This document shows, in pieces, positions 38,938 through 48,342 of a stretch of 64,000 nt of DNA. The stretch's first letter is position 1; every line of letters starts with the position of its first letter. Source of the DNA: Xanthomonas hydrangeae (GTDB lineage: Bacteria; Pseudomonadota; Gammaproteobacteria; Xanthomonadales; Xanthomonadaceae); contig LR990730.1 in NCBI GenBank assembly GCA_905142475.1, forward strand, positions 4,526,001 through 4,590,000, given 5' to 3'. Made by a program: the position numbers and the translations under genes. A model generated the notes under the pieces. It saw nothing but the letters and a program-made list of their open reading frames with translations. It did not search any database and had not been told where the DNA came from.

Positions 38938-40533
38938 TTACGCTTCCGCAACCGCTCGCTCGACCGACGGCGTGCGCCAACCGCTGCGCACGCCCCAGAT
39001 GTAGAACACCACGCCCACCGCCGCCACCACCGCCAGATCGGTGCCGTAGCTCAGATAGCCGTGACCGCCGAAGTCGCTGCTGCCGGCCCAGGACAGCAGC
39101 GCGATCATCGGCAGGTAGCAGATCATCCAGGCGGCGCCCTTGAGGTTGCGGCCCAGATCCGGCCAGCCCTGCTTGGCCTGGTAGTAGCAGTACACCGGCA
39201 ACGCCACGACCATCAGCAGGATGATCTCGCCGGTCAGCGGCCAACGCGCCCAGTACAGCAGCTCGGTGGCCATCACGAAGGCCACACCGGCCAGCACCGG
39301 CAAGGCGGCGATACGCAGCGGGCGGTGCAGCTCGGGCGCGTGACGGCGCAGCGCCATCGCGCTGATCGGGCCGGTGAGGTAGGAAATGATGGTCGCCACC
39401 GAGATCACCGCCGCCAGCGTGCCCCAGCCGCGGAAGAAGAACAGGAACACGAACGACACCGCCAGGTTGAAGAACATCGCCATGCGCGGCACACCCCACA
39501 CCGGGTGCAGCTTGCCCAGCACCGCCGGCATGGTGCCGTTCTTTTCCATGCCGTAGACCATGCGCGCGGTGGTGGCGGTGTAGGTGATGCCGGTGCCGCT
39601 GGGGCTGACGAAGGCATCGATGTACAGCAGCATCGCCAGCCAGTGCAGGTTGACGATGATGGCCAGCTCGGCGAACGGCGAGCGGAAGTCGATGCCGTGC
39701 CAGCCGGCCTTGGCCAGCAACTCCGGCGGTACCGCGCCGATGTAGGCCACCTGCAGGATCACGTAGACCACCGTGGCCAGCGCGATCGAGCCCAGCACCG
39801 CGAACGGAATGCTGCGGCCCGGGTTGCGCGCCTCGCCGGCCAGGTTCACCGGGCTCTGGAAGCCGTTGAAGCTGAAGACGATGCCGGCCGTGGCCACGGC
39901 GGTGAGCACCGCCGCCAGGTCGATCACGTGTTCGTCGCCGTGGATGCCCACGCTGAAGTTTTCGCTATGGAAGCCACTGGCGATCAAGGCCACGCCGGTC
40001 GCTGCCGGCACCACCAGTTTGAACACGGTGATCAAGGTGTTGGAGCGCGCGAACAGCTTGACGCTCCAGAAATTGAGGAAGAAATACACCAGCACCAGCA
40101 CCGCCGAGATCAGCAGGCCGGGCACCGACAACTCCCCTGCTCCACCGGGCGCCTGCACGTACAGGCCTTGCGCCCACGCCCAGGGCCAGGAGGCCATGTA
40201 CTGCACCGAGGCCTCGGCTTCGACAGGGATCACCGAGACGATCGCGATCCAGTTGGCCCAGCCGGCGATGAAGCCCACCAGCGAGCCGTGCGAGTAATGG
40301 CTGTAGCGCACCATGCCGCCGGACTCGGGGAACATCGCGCCCAGTTCCGCGTAGGACAGCGCAATGGTGGTGATGATCGCCGCACCCAGGATCCAGGCCC
40401 AGATCGCGCCGGGGCCGGCCAGGCCGGCGGCGCGCCAGGCGCCAAACAACCAGCCGGAGCCGATGATCGAGCCCAGGCCGGTGAGCATGAGGGCGAAGGG
40501 GCCAACGTCGCGGCGTAGCGATTGTTCGGACAT
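38938..40533 (-). CDS. APC-family amino acid permease
   Basis: Inner-membrane transporter of 531 aa with about 12-14 helices. The first helix has the APC signature GLGSIIGSGWLFG. Helix 3 has PESGGMVRYSHYSHG. Helix 6 has FSFNGFQSPVNLAGEARNPGRSIP, and YGMEKNGTMP lies in the loop before helix 9. Length and pattern match the basic-amino-acid/polyamine group, but the substrate cannot be fixed. The start at 40533 opens MSEQSLRRDVGPFALML. Confidence 0.93.
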   Translation of the reverse strand: MSEQSLRRDVGPFALMLTGLGSIIGSGWLFGAWRAAGLAGPGAIWAWILGAAIITTIALSYAELGAMFPESGGMVRYSHYSHGSLVGFIAGWANWIAIVSVIPVEAEASVQYMASWPWAWAQGLYVQAPGGAGELSVPGLLISAVLVLVYFFLNFWSVKLFARSNTLITVFKLVVPAATGVALIASGFHSENFSVGIHGDEHVIDLAAVLTAVATAGIVFSFNGFQSPVNLAGEARNPGRSIPFAVLGSIALATVVYVILQVAYIGAVPPELLAKAGWHGIDFRSPFAELAIIVNLHWLAMLLYIDAFVSPSGTGITYTATTARMVYGMEKNGTMPAVLGKLHPVWGVPRMAMFFNLAVSFVFLFFFRGWGTLAAVISVATIISYLTGPISAMALRRHAPELHRPLRIAALPVLAGVAFVMATELLYWARWPLTGEIILLMVVALPVYCYYQAKQGWPDLGRNLKGAAWMICYLPMIALLSWAGSSDFGGHGYLSYGTDLAVVAAVGVVFYIWGVRSGWRTPSVERAVAEA

Positions 40534-40639
40534 GAAGAGCCTGGCTGTGAGGACGCCGTGAACCGGCAACAAGCCTGTAATGATCGCAGAAGCGGCCGCT
40601 CGTCGTCAGTGCGTATTCAGGCTTGTGTCCGACGACCGC

Positions 40640-41011
40640 CTAGCCGTGGCAATCGGCGCTGGGTGCCTTGGCGTCCACGCAGGTATGCGCCTCGCGCGGG
40701 ATGCCACGCAGTGCGCGCACCTGCCCTGGCGCCAACGCAAAGCTGTCCAGGGTGGTACGTGCGCAGGCCGGTATGGCTGCCGCAGCGCCAGCCGTGCGCG
40801 CGGCGCAGTGTTCTTCATAGACCAGGTAATGGCAGTGGCCGCTGCTGCTGGCCAGGCAATGCACGTTGGTTTCGGTGGCGGTGGCCAGGGTCTTGCTGAA
40901 GATCACGTCCTGGCCATTGCTGGTGGCGCGGGTGATGGAGGTGGTGCCGTTACGGTCGTGGCAGCCGGCCAAGGCAAGCAGGCAATACACAAGGGACGCA
41001 ATCAGGCGCAT
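40640..41011 (-). CDS. Hypothetical lipoprotein, Cys-rich
   Basis: A 123-aa protein opening with the lipobox LLALAGC at the end of a short signal (MRLIASLVYCLLALAGC), so it is predicted to be lipid-anchored. Six further Cys residues lie in the mature part (VHCLASSSGHCHY, EEHCAA, PACARTT, TCVDAK and the final DCHG), suggesting disulfides. Function unknown. It lies 35 bp after the LytTR regulator gene and is probably in the same transcript. Confidence 0.75.
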   Translation of the reverse strand: MRLIASLVYCLLALAGCHDRNGTTSITRATSNGQDVIFSKTLATATETNVHCLASSSGHCHYLVYEEHCAARTAGAAAAIPACARTTLDSFALAPGQVRALRGIPREAHTCVDAKAPSADCHG

Positions 41012-41046
41012 TGAGGCAATCCTTTCAGTCGATGCGATTGGGGGAA

Positions 41047-41823
41047 CTACATGCCACGGAACAGGGTCATGAACGGCTGGCTGACGGTGAGCGTTTCGCT
41101 GCGCCCGCGCAGGGCCAGCCGGCCCTTGCCGGTGTCGTCGCGCACCACCGAGGCGACCGCCTTCATGTTGACGATGGTGGAACGGTGGATCTGCTTGAAC
41201 ACCTGCGGGTCCAGCACGTCGAGCAACTCGCGCAGCGGCGTGCGCAGGATCGCTTCGCCGGCGGCGGTCATCACCGTGGTGTATTTCTGATCGGCCTGGA
41301 AGTACGCCACCTCGTCCAGCGCGATCAGGCGTGTCTCGCGGCCGCTGCTGGCGGTGAGCCAGGCCAGCGGCGGTTGCGTGCTGGGCGCAGCCGGGCGCGC
41401 GGACAGGCGTTGCAATAGGGCCTCCAGCACGCTGCCATCCGGCTGGCCGGCGGCGGCACGCTGTTGCACGCGCTGCCAGGTGGCCTGCAGGCGCTCGCGG
41501 CCGATCGGCTTGAGCAGGTAATCCACCGCGCCGTGTTCGAACGCATCGATGGCGTACTGATCGTAGGCGGTGACGAACACCACCTGGGTGTGCGGGCTGC
41601 TCTCGCGCATCGCACGTGCCACTTCGATGCCGGTGAGCCCGGGCATGCGGATATCCAGAAACACCACATCGGGTTGTTGCGCGGCGATGGTTTCCAGCGC
41701 GCTGGCGCCGTCCTCGCATTCGCCCACGATCTGCAGTTGCGGGCACACCTGCGCCAGCAACTGCAGCAACGATTGCCGCAGCAATGCCTCGTCTTCGGCG
41801 ATCACCGCACGTAACGCACTCAT
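41047..41823 (-). CDS. LytTR-family response regulator
   Basis: A 258-aa regulator. The receiver domain (about 1-120) has Glu10-Asp11 and the phospho-acceptor Asp57 in VVFLDIRMPG, with Lys in LLKPIG. The C-terminal LytTR DNA-binding domain (about 155-258) shows VAYFQADQKYTTVM and FKQIHRSTIVNMKAV. The ATG at 41823 overlaps the stop of the kinase gene, giving a coupled two-component pair. Relatives such as AlgR control envelope and surface functions. Confidence 0.93.
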   Translation of the reverse strand: MSALRAVIAEDEALLRQSLLQLLAQVCPQLQIVGECEDGASALETIAAQQPDVVFLDIRMPGLTGIEVARAMRESSPHTQVVFVTAYDQYAIDAFEHGAVDYLLKPIGRERLQATWQRVQQRAAAGQPDGSVLEALLQRLSARPAAPSTQPPLAWLTASSGRETRLIALDEVAYFQADQKYTTVMTAAGEAILRTPLRELLDVLDPQVFKQIHRSTIVNMKAVASVVRDDTGKGRLALRGRSETLTVSQPFMTLFRGM

Positions 41824-43115
41824 GCCTGCACCTGCGTGGTGTGTGTGTGCGCGTTGGGCAACGGCGGCGGCATGCTCATCGCTGCGATATGCGCGGGCAG
41901 CGGCAAGGTGATCGTGGCGGCTACCCCGCTGGGGAAATTGGACACGATGGCAAAGCTCGCCTTGCCGGCGTAGATCAGCTGCAGCCGCTCGCGCAGGTTC
42001 TTCAAACCGATGCCGGTGCCCTGGCTGTGCGTGTTGAATCCCTGGCCATCGTCGGCCACGGTGAGCGTGGCATGGTCGTCGATGCGACGCGCCAGGATCC
42101 ACACCGTGCCGCCGCCGGGCTTGGGTTCCAGCCCGTGCTTGATCGCGTTTTCCACCAGCGTCTGCAGCATCATCGAGGGCAGCTGCAGCGCGCGCAGCTC
42201 GTACGGCACTTCCACTTGCAAGGCCAAGCGCGTGCCCATGCGGATGCGCAGGATTTCCAGATAGGCCTGGGTACGTTCGAGTTCTTCGCCCAAGCTGGAG
42301 ATGGCACCGTCGGCACTGGGCAACGAGCTGCGCAGGTAGTGGATCAGATGCCCGATCATGATCTCGGCGCGCGGCGGGTCGGTGCGGGCCAGCACCTGCG
42401 CGCTGGCCAGCGTGTTGTAGAGAAAGTGCGGCTCGACCTGGGCATGCAGCAGATTCAGCCGTGCCACGGCCAGCTCCTTCTCCATTACCGATTGCTCGGC
42501 TGCGGCCTGCTCGTCGCGGCGCTGCTCGCCAACCCGGCGTACCACCGCGCGATTGATCGCCTCGGCGTTCTCGAAATTGCTGCCCTCGTCCACTGCGAAC
42601 AAATCGACCCAGGCGCCGGCATCGGGCTCGCACAACACGGTGACGCTGCTGGTGCCCTGCCCCGGAGTGATCGTCACCAGCACCTGATTGCGCTTGATCG
42701 CAAAGCGCGCGAACAGGTTCCAGCGCGAGGGCTGACGTCCTTCATAGGGATCGATACGGCGCACCTTGGCGCGGATCAGCAGGCTGCCCGGTGCGCATTC
42801 GATGTCCTGCACGCGCGGCAGTGCGCGTACGGCCTCTTCGACGACGGCAAAGCTGGCCTGCACGTCCAGCGGCACTTCGATCTGGCGTCGCTGGCGGGTC
42901 GACAAGGTGTCGTGATCCAGCCGCCCTGCGATCAGCCGCACCCGTCGCACATGCGTGATCGCACTCATCAAGGCCAGCGTCAGCAGCACCACGCAGATCA
43001 GCCCGAAGAACGCGCCGGTGGAACCGAACAGCTGCGCCCACATGATCCCGGCCACCAGCAACGCCGCAGCCCAGGCGAACACGATACGTACGATCAGAAA
43101 GACGCTGGCAGACAC
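41820..43115 (-). CDS. LytS/YehU-type sensor histidine kinase
   Basis: A 431-aa kinase. Two N-terminal membrane helices (VFLIVRIVFAWAAALLVAGI and FFGLICVVLLTLALMSAI) are followed by a cytoplasmic linker. The His_kinase domain carries the phospho-acceptor in QVEPHFLYNTLAS, and the ATPase part has ENAIKHGLEP and DDGQGF with GTGIGLKNLRERL. No large extracytoplasmic sensor is seen, so the signal is probably membrane-related. Partner of the overlapping LytTR regulator. Confidence 0.93.
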   Translation of the reverse strand: MSASVFLIVRIVFAWAAALLVAGIMWAQLFGSTGAFFGLICVVLLTLALMSAITHVRRVRLIAGRLDHDTLSTRQRRQIEVPLDVQASFAVVEEAVRALPRVQDIECAPGSLLIRAKVRRIDPYEGRQPSRWNLFARFAIKRNQVLVTITPGQGTSSVTVLCEPDAGAWVDLFAVDEGSNFENAEAINRAVVRRVGEQRRDEQAAAEQSVMEKELAVARLNLLHAQVEPHFLYNTLASAQVLARTDPPRAEIMIGHLIHYLRSSLPSADGAISSLGEELERTQAYLEILRIRMGTRLALQVEVPYELRALQLPSMMLQTLVENAIKHGLEPKPGGGTVWILARRIDDHATLTVADDGQGFNTHSQGTGIGLKNLRERLQLIYAGKASFAIVSNFPSGVAATITLPLPAHIAAMSMPPPLPNAHTHTTQVQA

Positions 43116-43431
43116 GGGGACGACTCGTTGGGTTGGGACGCGGTGAGCATAGCCGGCAAGCGCGCAGCCGAAAGCCCCAAGCGACGAATGGCCGCCAGCG
43201 GCGCCTCAATTGCCTGGATCGCGGTACGAAACCCGGCCTGCCCGGCAGTGGCAGGCGTGCAGGTGCGCGGTATGCTCGGCGTCTGCGGCGCTGCGCCCTG
43301 TGTCTTGAAGATGCCGGCTACCGTGCATAAAGAGGCCTGGCGTGTGCAGATGCCGCACCGGGCATGTTGCTTCCATGCGCAAGCCGCGTTGCCTTCTATC
43401 GCCTTGCCATCCACCACACACTTGGAGTCGC

Positions 43432-44646
43432 ATGCACCGTCGTCATTTTTTGCAGAGCGCCGGCCTTGCGCTTGCGGCCGCTTCCACCAATAGCTGGGCC
43501 GCGACCGGCCCTGCCAGTGCAGCACCTTCTTCGCCGCTGCCGGCTACGGCGCCAGGCGCGCTGCCGAACCAGTTCGCCGCATCGCCGCCGCTGGCGCCGA
43601 TCCACGCCTCGGTCGATCGCATCATTGCCATCAACGGCTGCACGCGGCCGTTCCGTGCGCAGGGGCCGCGGATCGAGGCCGAGCGCATCGGTCGCAAGAC
43701 GGTGGTGCACAACTACGGGCATGGCGGCAGCGGATGGTCGTTGTCGTGGGGTGCGGCCGAACACGCGCTGCGGCTGGTGCGTGCGGCCGATGCCGATGCG
43801 CGCGAGCTGGCGGTGATCGGCTGCGGCGCGATCGGACTGACCACCGCGCTGGTAGCACAACGCGCCGGCCTGCGCGTGCGCATCTATGCACGCGAACGCC
43901 TGCCGGATGTGCGTTCGTTCTACGCAACGGGCGTGTGGTCGCCGGACTCGCGCGTGTGCACCAGCGAGCACGCCACGGCCGACTTCAAGACGCGTTGGGA
44001 AGAGATGGCGCGCCTGTCGTTTCGCCGCTACCAGACCTTGCTCGGCCTGCCGGGCGAGCCGATCGAATGGCGCGATGGTTACGCGTTATCGGATGTGCCG
44101 TTCGACCAGCCGATTCCATCGGCCGAAGCACACGAACCTGACTACCCGCCGCTGGAGCGCGAATTGATCCATGACCTCGGCCCGCGCTCGCAGCCGGTCG
44201 CTCCCGGCAGCCATCCGTTCCCGGTGCCGTTCGTGCGCCGCTATAGCCAGCTGACCTTCAACCTCAGCGCCTATGCGCGATTGTTGATGGACGACTTCCT
44301 GCAGGCCGGTGGCGAGCTGTACATGCGCAGCTTCGAGCACCCGCGCCAGTTCGGCGATCTGCGCGAGAAGATCCTGGTCAATGCCACCGGCTACGGTGCG
44401 CGTGCGTTGCTTGGCGACGACAGCGTCGTCCCGGTGCGTGGGCAGACCGCGCGCCTGATTCCGTAACCGGACGTGACCTACGGGCTGGTCTGGCGTGGCC
44501 ACAATCTCAATGTGGTGCCACGCCGCGATGGGCTGCTGGTGCAAGCGCAAGGCGCGAACGATTTCAACAACGCCGATGCCACGCCGGATCACGCAGCCTC
44601 TGCGGCGGCGGTGCGCGAATTGGCGCGTCTGTTCCCTTCGGCCTGA
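43432..44646 (+). pseudogene. Tat-exported FAD oxidoreductase (DAO family), internal stop
   Basis: The frame opens with a twin-arginine signal (HRRHFLQSAGLALAA). A D-amino-acid-oxidase-like FAD domain follows, with AVIGCGAIGLTTALVAQRAG near residue 125 and FYATGVWSPDS. After RLIP a TAA stop falls at 44464-44466, but the same frame continues for 60 more residues of good family sequence (DVTYGLVWRGHNLNVVPRRDG, then ELARLFPSA) to a TGA at 44644. One C-to-T change, CAA to TAA, explains it. Read-through or sequencing error are the alternatives. The truncated product would lack the last FAD-contacting strand. Confidence 0.82.
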
Positions 44647-44668
44647 GCTGTTGCGCGAGTGCCAGAAC

Positions 44669-45007
44669 TCACGCGACGCTGAGTGAAGCCTGCAATGCGC
44701 GGGCCAGTGCGGCATCGCCGCTGACCAGTTCATCCCAACGCGATACCACACCGTTGCGCTTGCCCTTTTCGACCAGCTTCAAGCCCTAAGGATCGATGAT
44801 CAAGGTATGGGCCGACGCGCCGATGTGCAGCTCTCGGCGTAGCGGTTTAGAGCGGCGAACAAAACTAATGCGCAGCCGTCAGGCGGACGCGGCCGGTGCT
44901 CGGAATCCTCATGTAGCACTCGTAGACTCCGGTTCCTGCGCGCCGTCCGCACCCGCCTGACGGCTGCTCGCTACGTTTTTTTAGCCGCTCTTGTCCAATG
45001 GCGTCAT
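44669..45007 (-). pseudogene. Small antitoxin-like gene split by a MITE-like element
   Basis: Removing the 143-bp element restores a 64-codon frame. It starts MTPLD upstream of the insertion (ATG at 45007) and continues KPLRRELHIGASAHTLIIDP after it, then GLKLVEKGKRNGVVSRWDELVSGDAALARALQASLSVA. One further in-frame stop (TAG, probably once CAG) lies after IIDP. The style recalls AbrB/ParD-like antitoxin or regulator proteins, which is only an impression. The gene is doubly inactivated. Confidence 0.65.
44849..44991. mobile_element. MITE-like element, 143 bp with ~48-bp inverted ends
   Basis: Both ends begin AGAGCGGC (read inward) and share the core GCAGCCGTCAGGCGG followed by a GCGG..CGG stretch. 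The left arm is about 44849-44896 and the right arm about 44944-44991. The centre, with CTCATGTAGCACTCGTAGAC, codes for nothing. It interrupts the small gene at 44669-45007. No clear target duplication beyond a single shared base was found. Confidence 0.7.
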
Positions 45008-45343
45008 GCCGACGTCTCGCGCGGTGGTGGGCCACCGTTGTAGCGCATCGCGGTGTCTGCACGGCGCTGTTTTTGCAGCCTCCCTGTACGGGCCACTGCA
45101 CAGGCCGCCATCGCATCAGGATCACCGCATCCACTGATCCCGCTAACACGTCGGTGACTAGCTTAGCGACCCATGCGAGACAGCTTGAAATCCGATCACC
45201 GCGACCTTGCAGCACTGGCGTACGTCACGTCCGTGCATGCGATGCCGACGTGACCGAGCCGCTGTCTCGCAGGCAGTTGAAGGCATGACACGCACACGAT
45301 GCACCGCACTGTTCACCCACCTATCCACTCGAAGGAGCCGCCC
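45008..45343. other. Intergenic region
   Basis: 336 bp before the ferritin-like gene. Apart from an AAGGAG ribosome site close to 45334, nothing is recognised. It should carry the promoter of the stress genes that follow. Confidence 0.45.
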
Positions 45344-45850
45344 ATGGCAATCAAGACAATTGAAGAGCTTTTCATCCACGAACTGTCGGACATCTACAGC
45401 GCAGAAAAACAGCTGACAAAATCGCTGCCGCGCCTGGCACGTGCGGCGACCGAGCCCAAGCTGGTCGAGGCATTCAAGGTGCATCTGGAAGAAACCCAGG
45501 GCCAGATCGAGCGAATCGACCAGATCGTCGAACTGCTCGGCATCAAACTCAAGCGCATCAAGTGTGCGGCGATGGAAGGCCTGGTCGAAGAAGGCCGTGA
45601 AGTGATCGAAGAGATCGAAGCCGGCCCGGTGCGCGATGCGGCACTGATCGGTGGCGCACAGAAAGTGGAGCATTACGAGATCGCCTCGTACGGCACCATC
45701 GCGGCCATCGCCAAGCAGCTCGGTTACTCCGATGCGATCACGTTGCTGCTTGCAACCCTGGAAGAAGAAAAAGCCACCGATGAAAAGCTGACCCTGCTTG
45801 CCGAGCAAGGTGGCAACCAAAAAGCATCCAAGACCAGTAAAGCGGCCTGA
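45344..45850 (+). CDS. YciE/DUF892 ferritin-like protein
   Basis: A 168-aa four-helix-bundle protein. It has the DUF892 signature IEELFIHELSDIYSAEKQL, then LEETQGQIERIDQIVELLG and GGAQKVEHYEIASYGT, which supply the Glu and His ligands of a di-iron or di-metal site. It ends in a Lys-rich KASKTSKAA tail. Family members are induced by osmotic and stationary-phase stress. It sits 144 bp before the manganese catalase gene and is probably coregulated with it. Confidence 0.92.
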   Translation: MAIKTIEELFIHELSDIYSAEKQLTKSLPRLARAATEPKLVEAFKVHLEETQGQIERIDQIVELLGIKLKRIKCAAMEGLVEEGREVIEEIEAGPVRDAALIGGAQKVEHYEIASYGTIAAIAKQLGYSDAITLLLATLEEEKATDEKLTLLAEQGGNQKASKTSKAA

Positions 45851-45994
45851 TGCATCGCGCAGTGCGGCAGTGCGGCACTGCCGCGCTGCGTCTGCCCGCG
45901 TCTGCGGGCATCACCCCCGAAAGCCAGAGCCCCGCGTTTTCTGTCCGTTTACCGAGTGGCAGTCATCCCGGGCGCCAGCCATGGAGCACGACCC

Positions 45995-46894
45995 ATGTTT
46001 ATACATAACAAGCGGTTGATGTACACCGTCCGCGTTACCGAACCGAATCCGGATCTGGCCACGTTGATGCTCGAGCAGTTTGGCGGACCGCAGGGCGAAC
46101 TCGCCGCTGCGATGCAGTACTTCACCCAGGCACTGGGCGAGGACGATCCGGGCCGCAAGGATTTGCTGTTCGATATCGCCACCGAAGAACTGAGCCACCT
46201 GGAGATCATCGGCTCGATCATCGCCATGCTCAACAAGGGGCCGAAGGCGGTGTTGTCCGAAGGCATGGAAGAGGCCATGGAGATGCGCTCCATGACCCAG
46301 AACAGCACCAGCCACACCCAGCAGATCTTGTACGGTGGTGGCCCGGCGCTGGTCAATTCCAGTGGTGTGCCGTGGACGTCGGCGTATGTGGACTCGATCG
46401 GTTGCCCGACCTCCGACCTGCGTTCCAACATCGCCGCCGAAGCACGCGCCAAGCTGGTGTACGAGCGTCTGATCACCGTCACCGACGATCCGGGCATCGT
46501 GGATGCGCTGCGCTTTTTGATGACACGCGAGGTGGCGCATCAGAAGTCGTTCGAGAAAGCGCTGTACTCGATCGAGCCGAACTTCCCCCCGGGCAAGCTG
46601 CCGGGTGACCCGCGCTTCACCGACACCTACTACAACATGTCGCAGGGCGAAGGCGACATGGTGGGTCCGTGGAATGCCGGCGAGCAATGGGACGTGGTTG
46701 CAGACCGCGAACTGCAGACTGCAGTCGATGGCGGTGATGGCTCGGCTACGGTTGGGTTGGACGCGACCCAGACCGACGCATTGGACGCGATGTCGTTGCG
46801 CCTGCTCTCCAATCCGGAGCTCGACCGCGTGACCGGTGCAGACCTGGGCGCAGGTCCGGGTGCCGGCTCCACCACCGGCGACATCCAGCGCTGA
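45995..46894 (+). CDS. Manganese catalase
   Basis: A 299-aa di-manganese catalase that disproportionates hydrogen peroxide. Metal ligands can be read as Glu35 (PQGELAA), Glu65 and His68 (TEELSHLE), Glu149 (IAAEAR) and His182 (EVAHQKS), matching the positions in characterised enzymes. The C-terminal Gly/Ala/Thr-rich tail of about 50 residues is typical. The ATG at 45995 opens MFIHNKRLMYTVRV. Followed by a UUCG-loop terminator. Confidence 0.95.
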   Translation: MFIHNKRLMYTVRVTEPNPDLATLMLEQFGGPQGELAAAMQYFTQALGEDDPGRKDLLFDIATEELSHLEIIGSIIAMLNKGPKAVLSEGMEEAMEMRSMTQNSTSHTQQILYGGGPALVNSSGVPWTSAYVDSIGCPTSDLRSNIAAEARAKLVYERLITVTDDPGIVDALRFLMTREVAHQKSFEKALYSIEPNFPPGKLPGDPRFTDTYYNMSQGEGDMVGPWNAGEQWDVVADRELQTAVDGGDGSATVGLDATQTDALDAMSLRLLSNPELDRVTGADLGAGPGAGSTTGDIQR

Positions 46895-46924
46895 ACCTGC
46901 TGGGTGCCAGCGCACCCAGCATTG

Positions 46925-46953
46925 GCCCGGGTCGTTCGCGACCCGGGCTTTTT
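46925..46953 (+). terminator. Intrinsic terminator of Mn-catalase gene
   Basis: GCCCGGGTCG pairs with CGACCCGGGC around a TTCG tetraloop, then TTTTT. It starts 31 bases after the stop codon. Confidence 0.9.
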
Positions 46954-47047
46954 AGTGCGACGACAAATCAAGCAATGACGACATAAGCTGCACCACGCCA
47001 GAAGTGCGTAGGCTGCTCGAAAACATGCACACCGACCATCTCGACTG

Positions 47048-47155
47048 GTCCTTGCCCGCGCACCGTCGCGGGACCTTACGCGGCATGGATGCCGCGTAAG
47101 AGCCTACACGGACGTACTTGCGGCGTGTCCCGCGATGGTGGGCGGGCAAGGGCCC
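47048..47155 (+). repeat. Dispersed palindromic repeat, type A, intact
   Basis: Arms GGTCCTTGCCCGCGCACC and GGTGGGCGGGCAAGGGCC with inner TTACGCGGCATGGATGCCGC. The segment GTAAGAGCCTACACGG (47097-47112) is an uninterrupted copy of the IS110 insertion site at 53297/54529. The flanks share CAAACCCGCAGATC-like sequence with the 97-bp array. The remainder of 46954-47375 holds no gene. Confidence 0.85.
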
Positions 47156-47375
47156 TGCAGCAAACCCGCAGATCAACCGCTCTGCCCCCGACACATCCAC
47201 ACCGTTCAATCACCTCTCAAGGCCACCAAGACCGGAGCTTCAGCCTGAGTCGGATGTTCCAAGCCGAACCGGTCGAAGGCTTGATGCCCTAGCCGCGCGC
47301 GATGCATGCGAAATGCATGACGTATGACCATGCCGCCTTCCGTAGCTGAAACAACATCGCACGACCAGAACGACG

Positions 47376-47397
47376 AGGGGCCCCCAGGGGCCCCTTT
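47376..47397. terminator. G/C hairpin with T-tract
   Basis: AGGGGCCCC and GGGGCCCCT separated by two bases, then TTT. It lies 27 bp past the stop of the minus-strand gene at 47424 and could end either a rightward transcript or that gene. Confidence 0.5.
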
Positions 47398-47423
47398 ATG
47401 TTTGCTGCCTGACATTCCCCCAC

Positions 47424-47996
47424 TTAAACGCGCGCGATCTGCGCCAAGTGTTCCTCGCTGGTCCAGTCAGGCCGTACGCCGGCTGCAGTCGTATAGCGAC
47501 CCAGCTGCCAAGGCGTGAGATGCAGCATGGCCACTTTGCCGCCGACATGCAGCCATTGTTTGACATCGCCATCGATGCAGAGCGGACGGTGCGTGGGCAT
47601 GCTGGCCGACGAGGCCACCAGCAAGGAAAACCCCATTTGCAGGCGGCCACCGATATCCATCACGTTGCGCAGGCCCGCTGCGTACACCTCGCCATTGTCC
47701 TGACTCAACCAGGTGGCGGCAGTACTGCCATCTGCAGAGGCCGTGCAGACGAATCCGCATAGCGGAATCGCACAGCGCTGGGTTTCCCAGATCGCCAGGT
47801 CCACGCCACCCAACCAGCTCGGCTCCTGCATGTGGATCGAGCGCTGCTGTCCGGGAGCGCGTCGACCAAAGGTGGCACGCTCTTCGCGTTTGCCGCCCCG
47901 ATCGGCGATCAGAATGTCCGCATCGGCGCCCACGCCGACCTCGACCCATGCGTTGCTTGCCACGCGGGCGGACAACTGAAGAATGCGCGTAATCAT
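47424..47996 (-). CDS. Hypothetical protein
   Basis: A 190-aa protein, family not recognised. No signal peptide or membrane helix is obvious. Visible segments are ILQLSARVASNAWVEVG, a charged GGKREERATFGRR, WETQRCAIPLCGFVCTASADGSTAATWL and WQLGRYTTAAGVRPDW. The frame is open over its full length with good GC-rich third positions, which supports a real gene, but no function can be given. Confidence 0.6.
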   Translation of the reverse strand: MITRILQLSARVASNAWVEVGVGADADILIADRGGKREERATFGRRAPGQQRSIHMQEPSWLGGVDLAIWETQRCAIPLCGFVCTASADGSTAATWLSQDNGEVYAAGLRNVMDIGGRLQMGFSLLVASSASMPTHRPLCIDGDVKQWLHVGGKVAMLHLTPWQLGRYTTAAGVRPDWTSEEHLAQIARV

Positions 47997-48342
47997 GACG
48001 ACTCCACTGTGTGCGTCTCAAAGACTCGGGGGGTCGATACGCACAATGCGCGCCAAGTTTATGGCCGACGTGGACACCGGTGCTGCAAGGATCTGGTTGA
48101 ATTCAACTGCACACTCTTTTTCGCGACGATCCAACAGGTCGCAAGATGTGCACTGGTGCGCAATTTTTTCCGTGACGGGTGCGTTTGCATGCAGGGTTGC
48201 ATGTAGACATCCACTCACGCGTGCTTACTTTCCCAGAAGTTGAAGAGATCGCTCTTTGAAGTGCTTGCTTACGCGCGTTATTAACGCGGGGTGCGCGCAC
48301 GATGCGTGCGTCGTCAGGCCGCATTTTAGTTCCGGAGTTTTT
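47997..48342. other. Intergenic region before response regulator
   Basis: 346 bp, somewhat AT-richer, between divergent genes. GTTGAATTCAAC near 48096 is a perfect 12-bp palindrome that could be an operator. No gene or RNA is supported. Confidence 0.4.

Noticed and set aside
38929-40518. 529-aa plus-strand frame over the APC permease
   Set aside because: Antisense shadow of a membrane protein, composed mostly of His, Gln, Arg and Gly.
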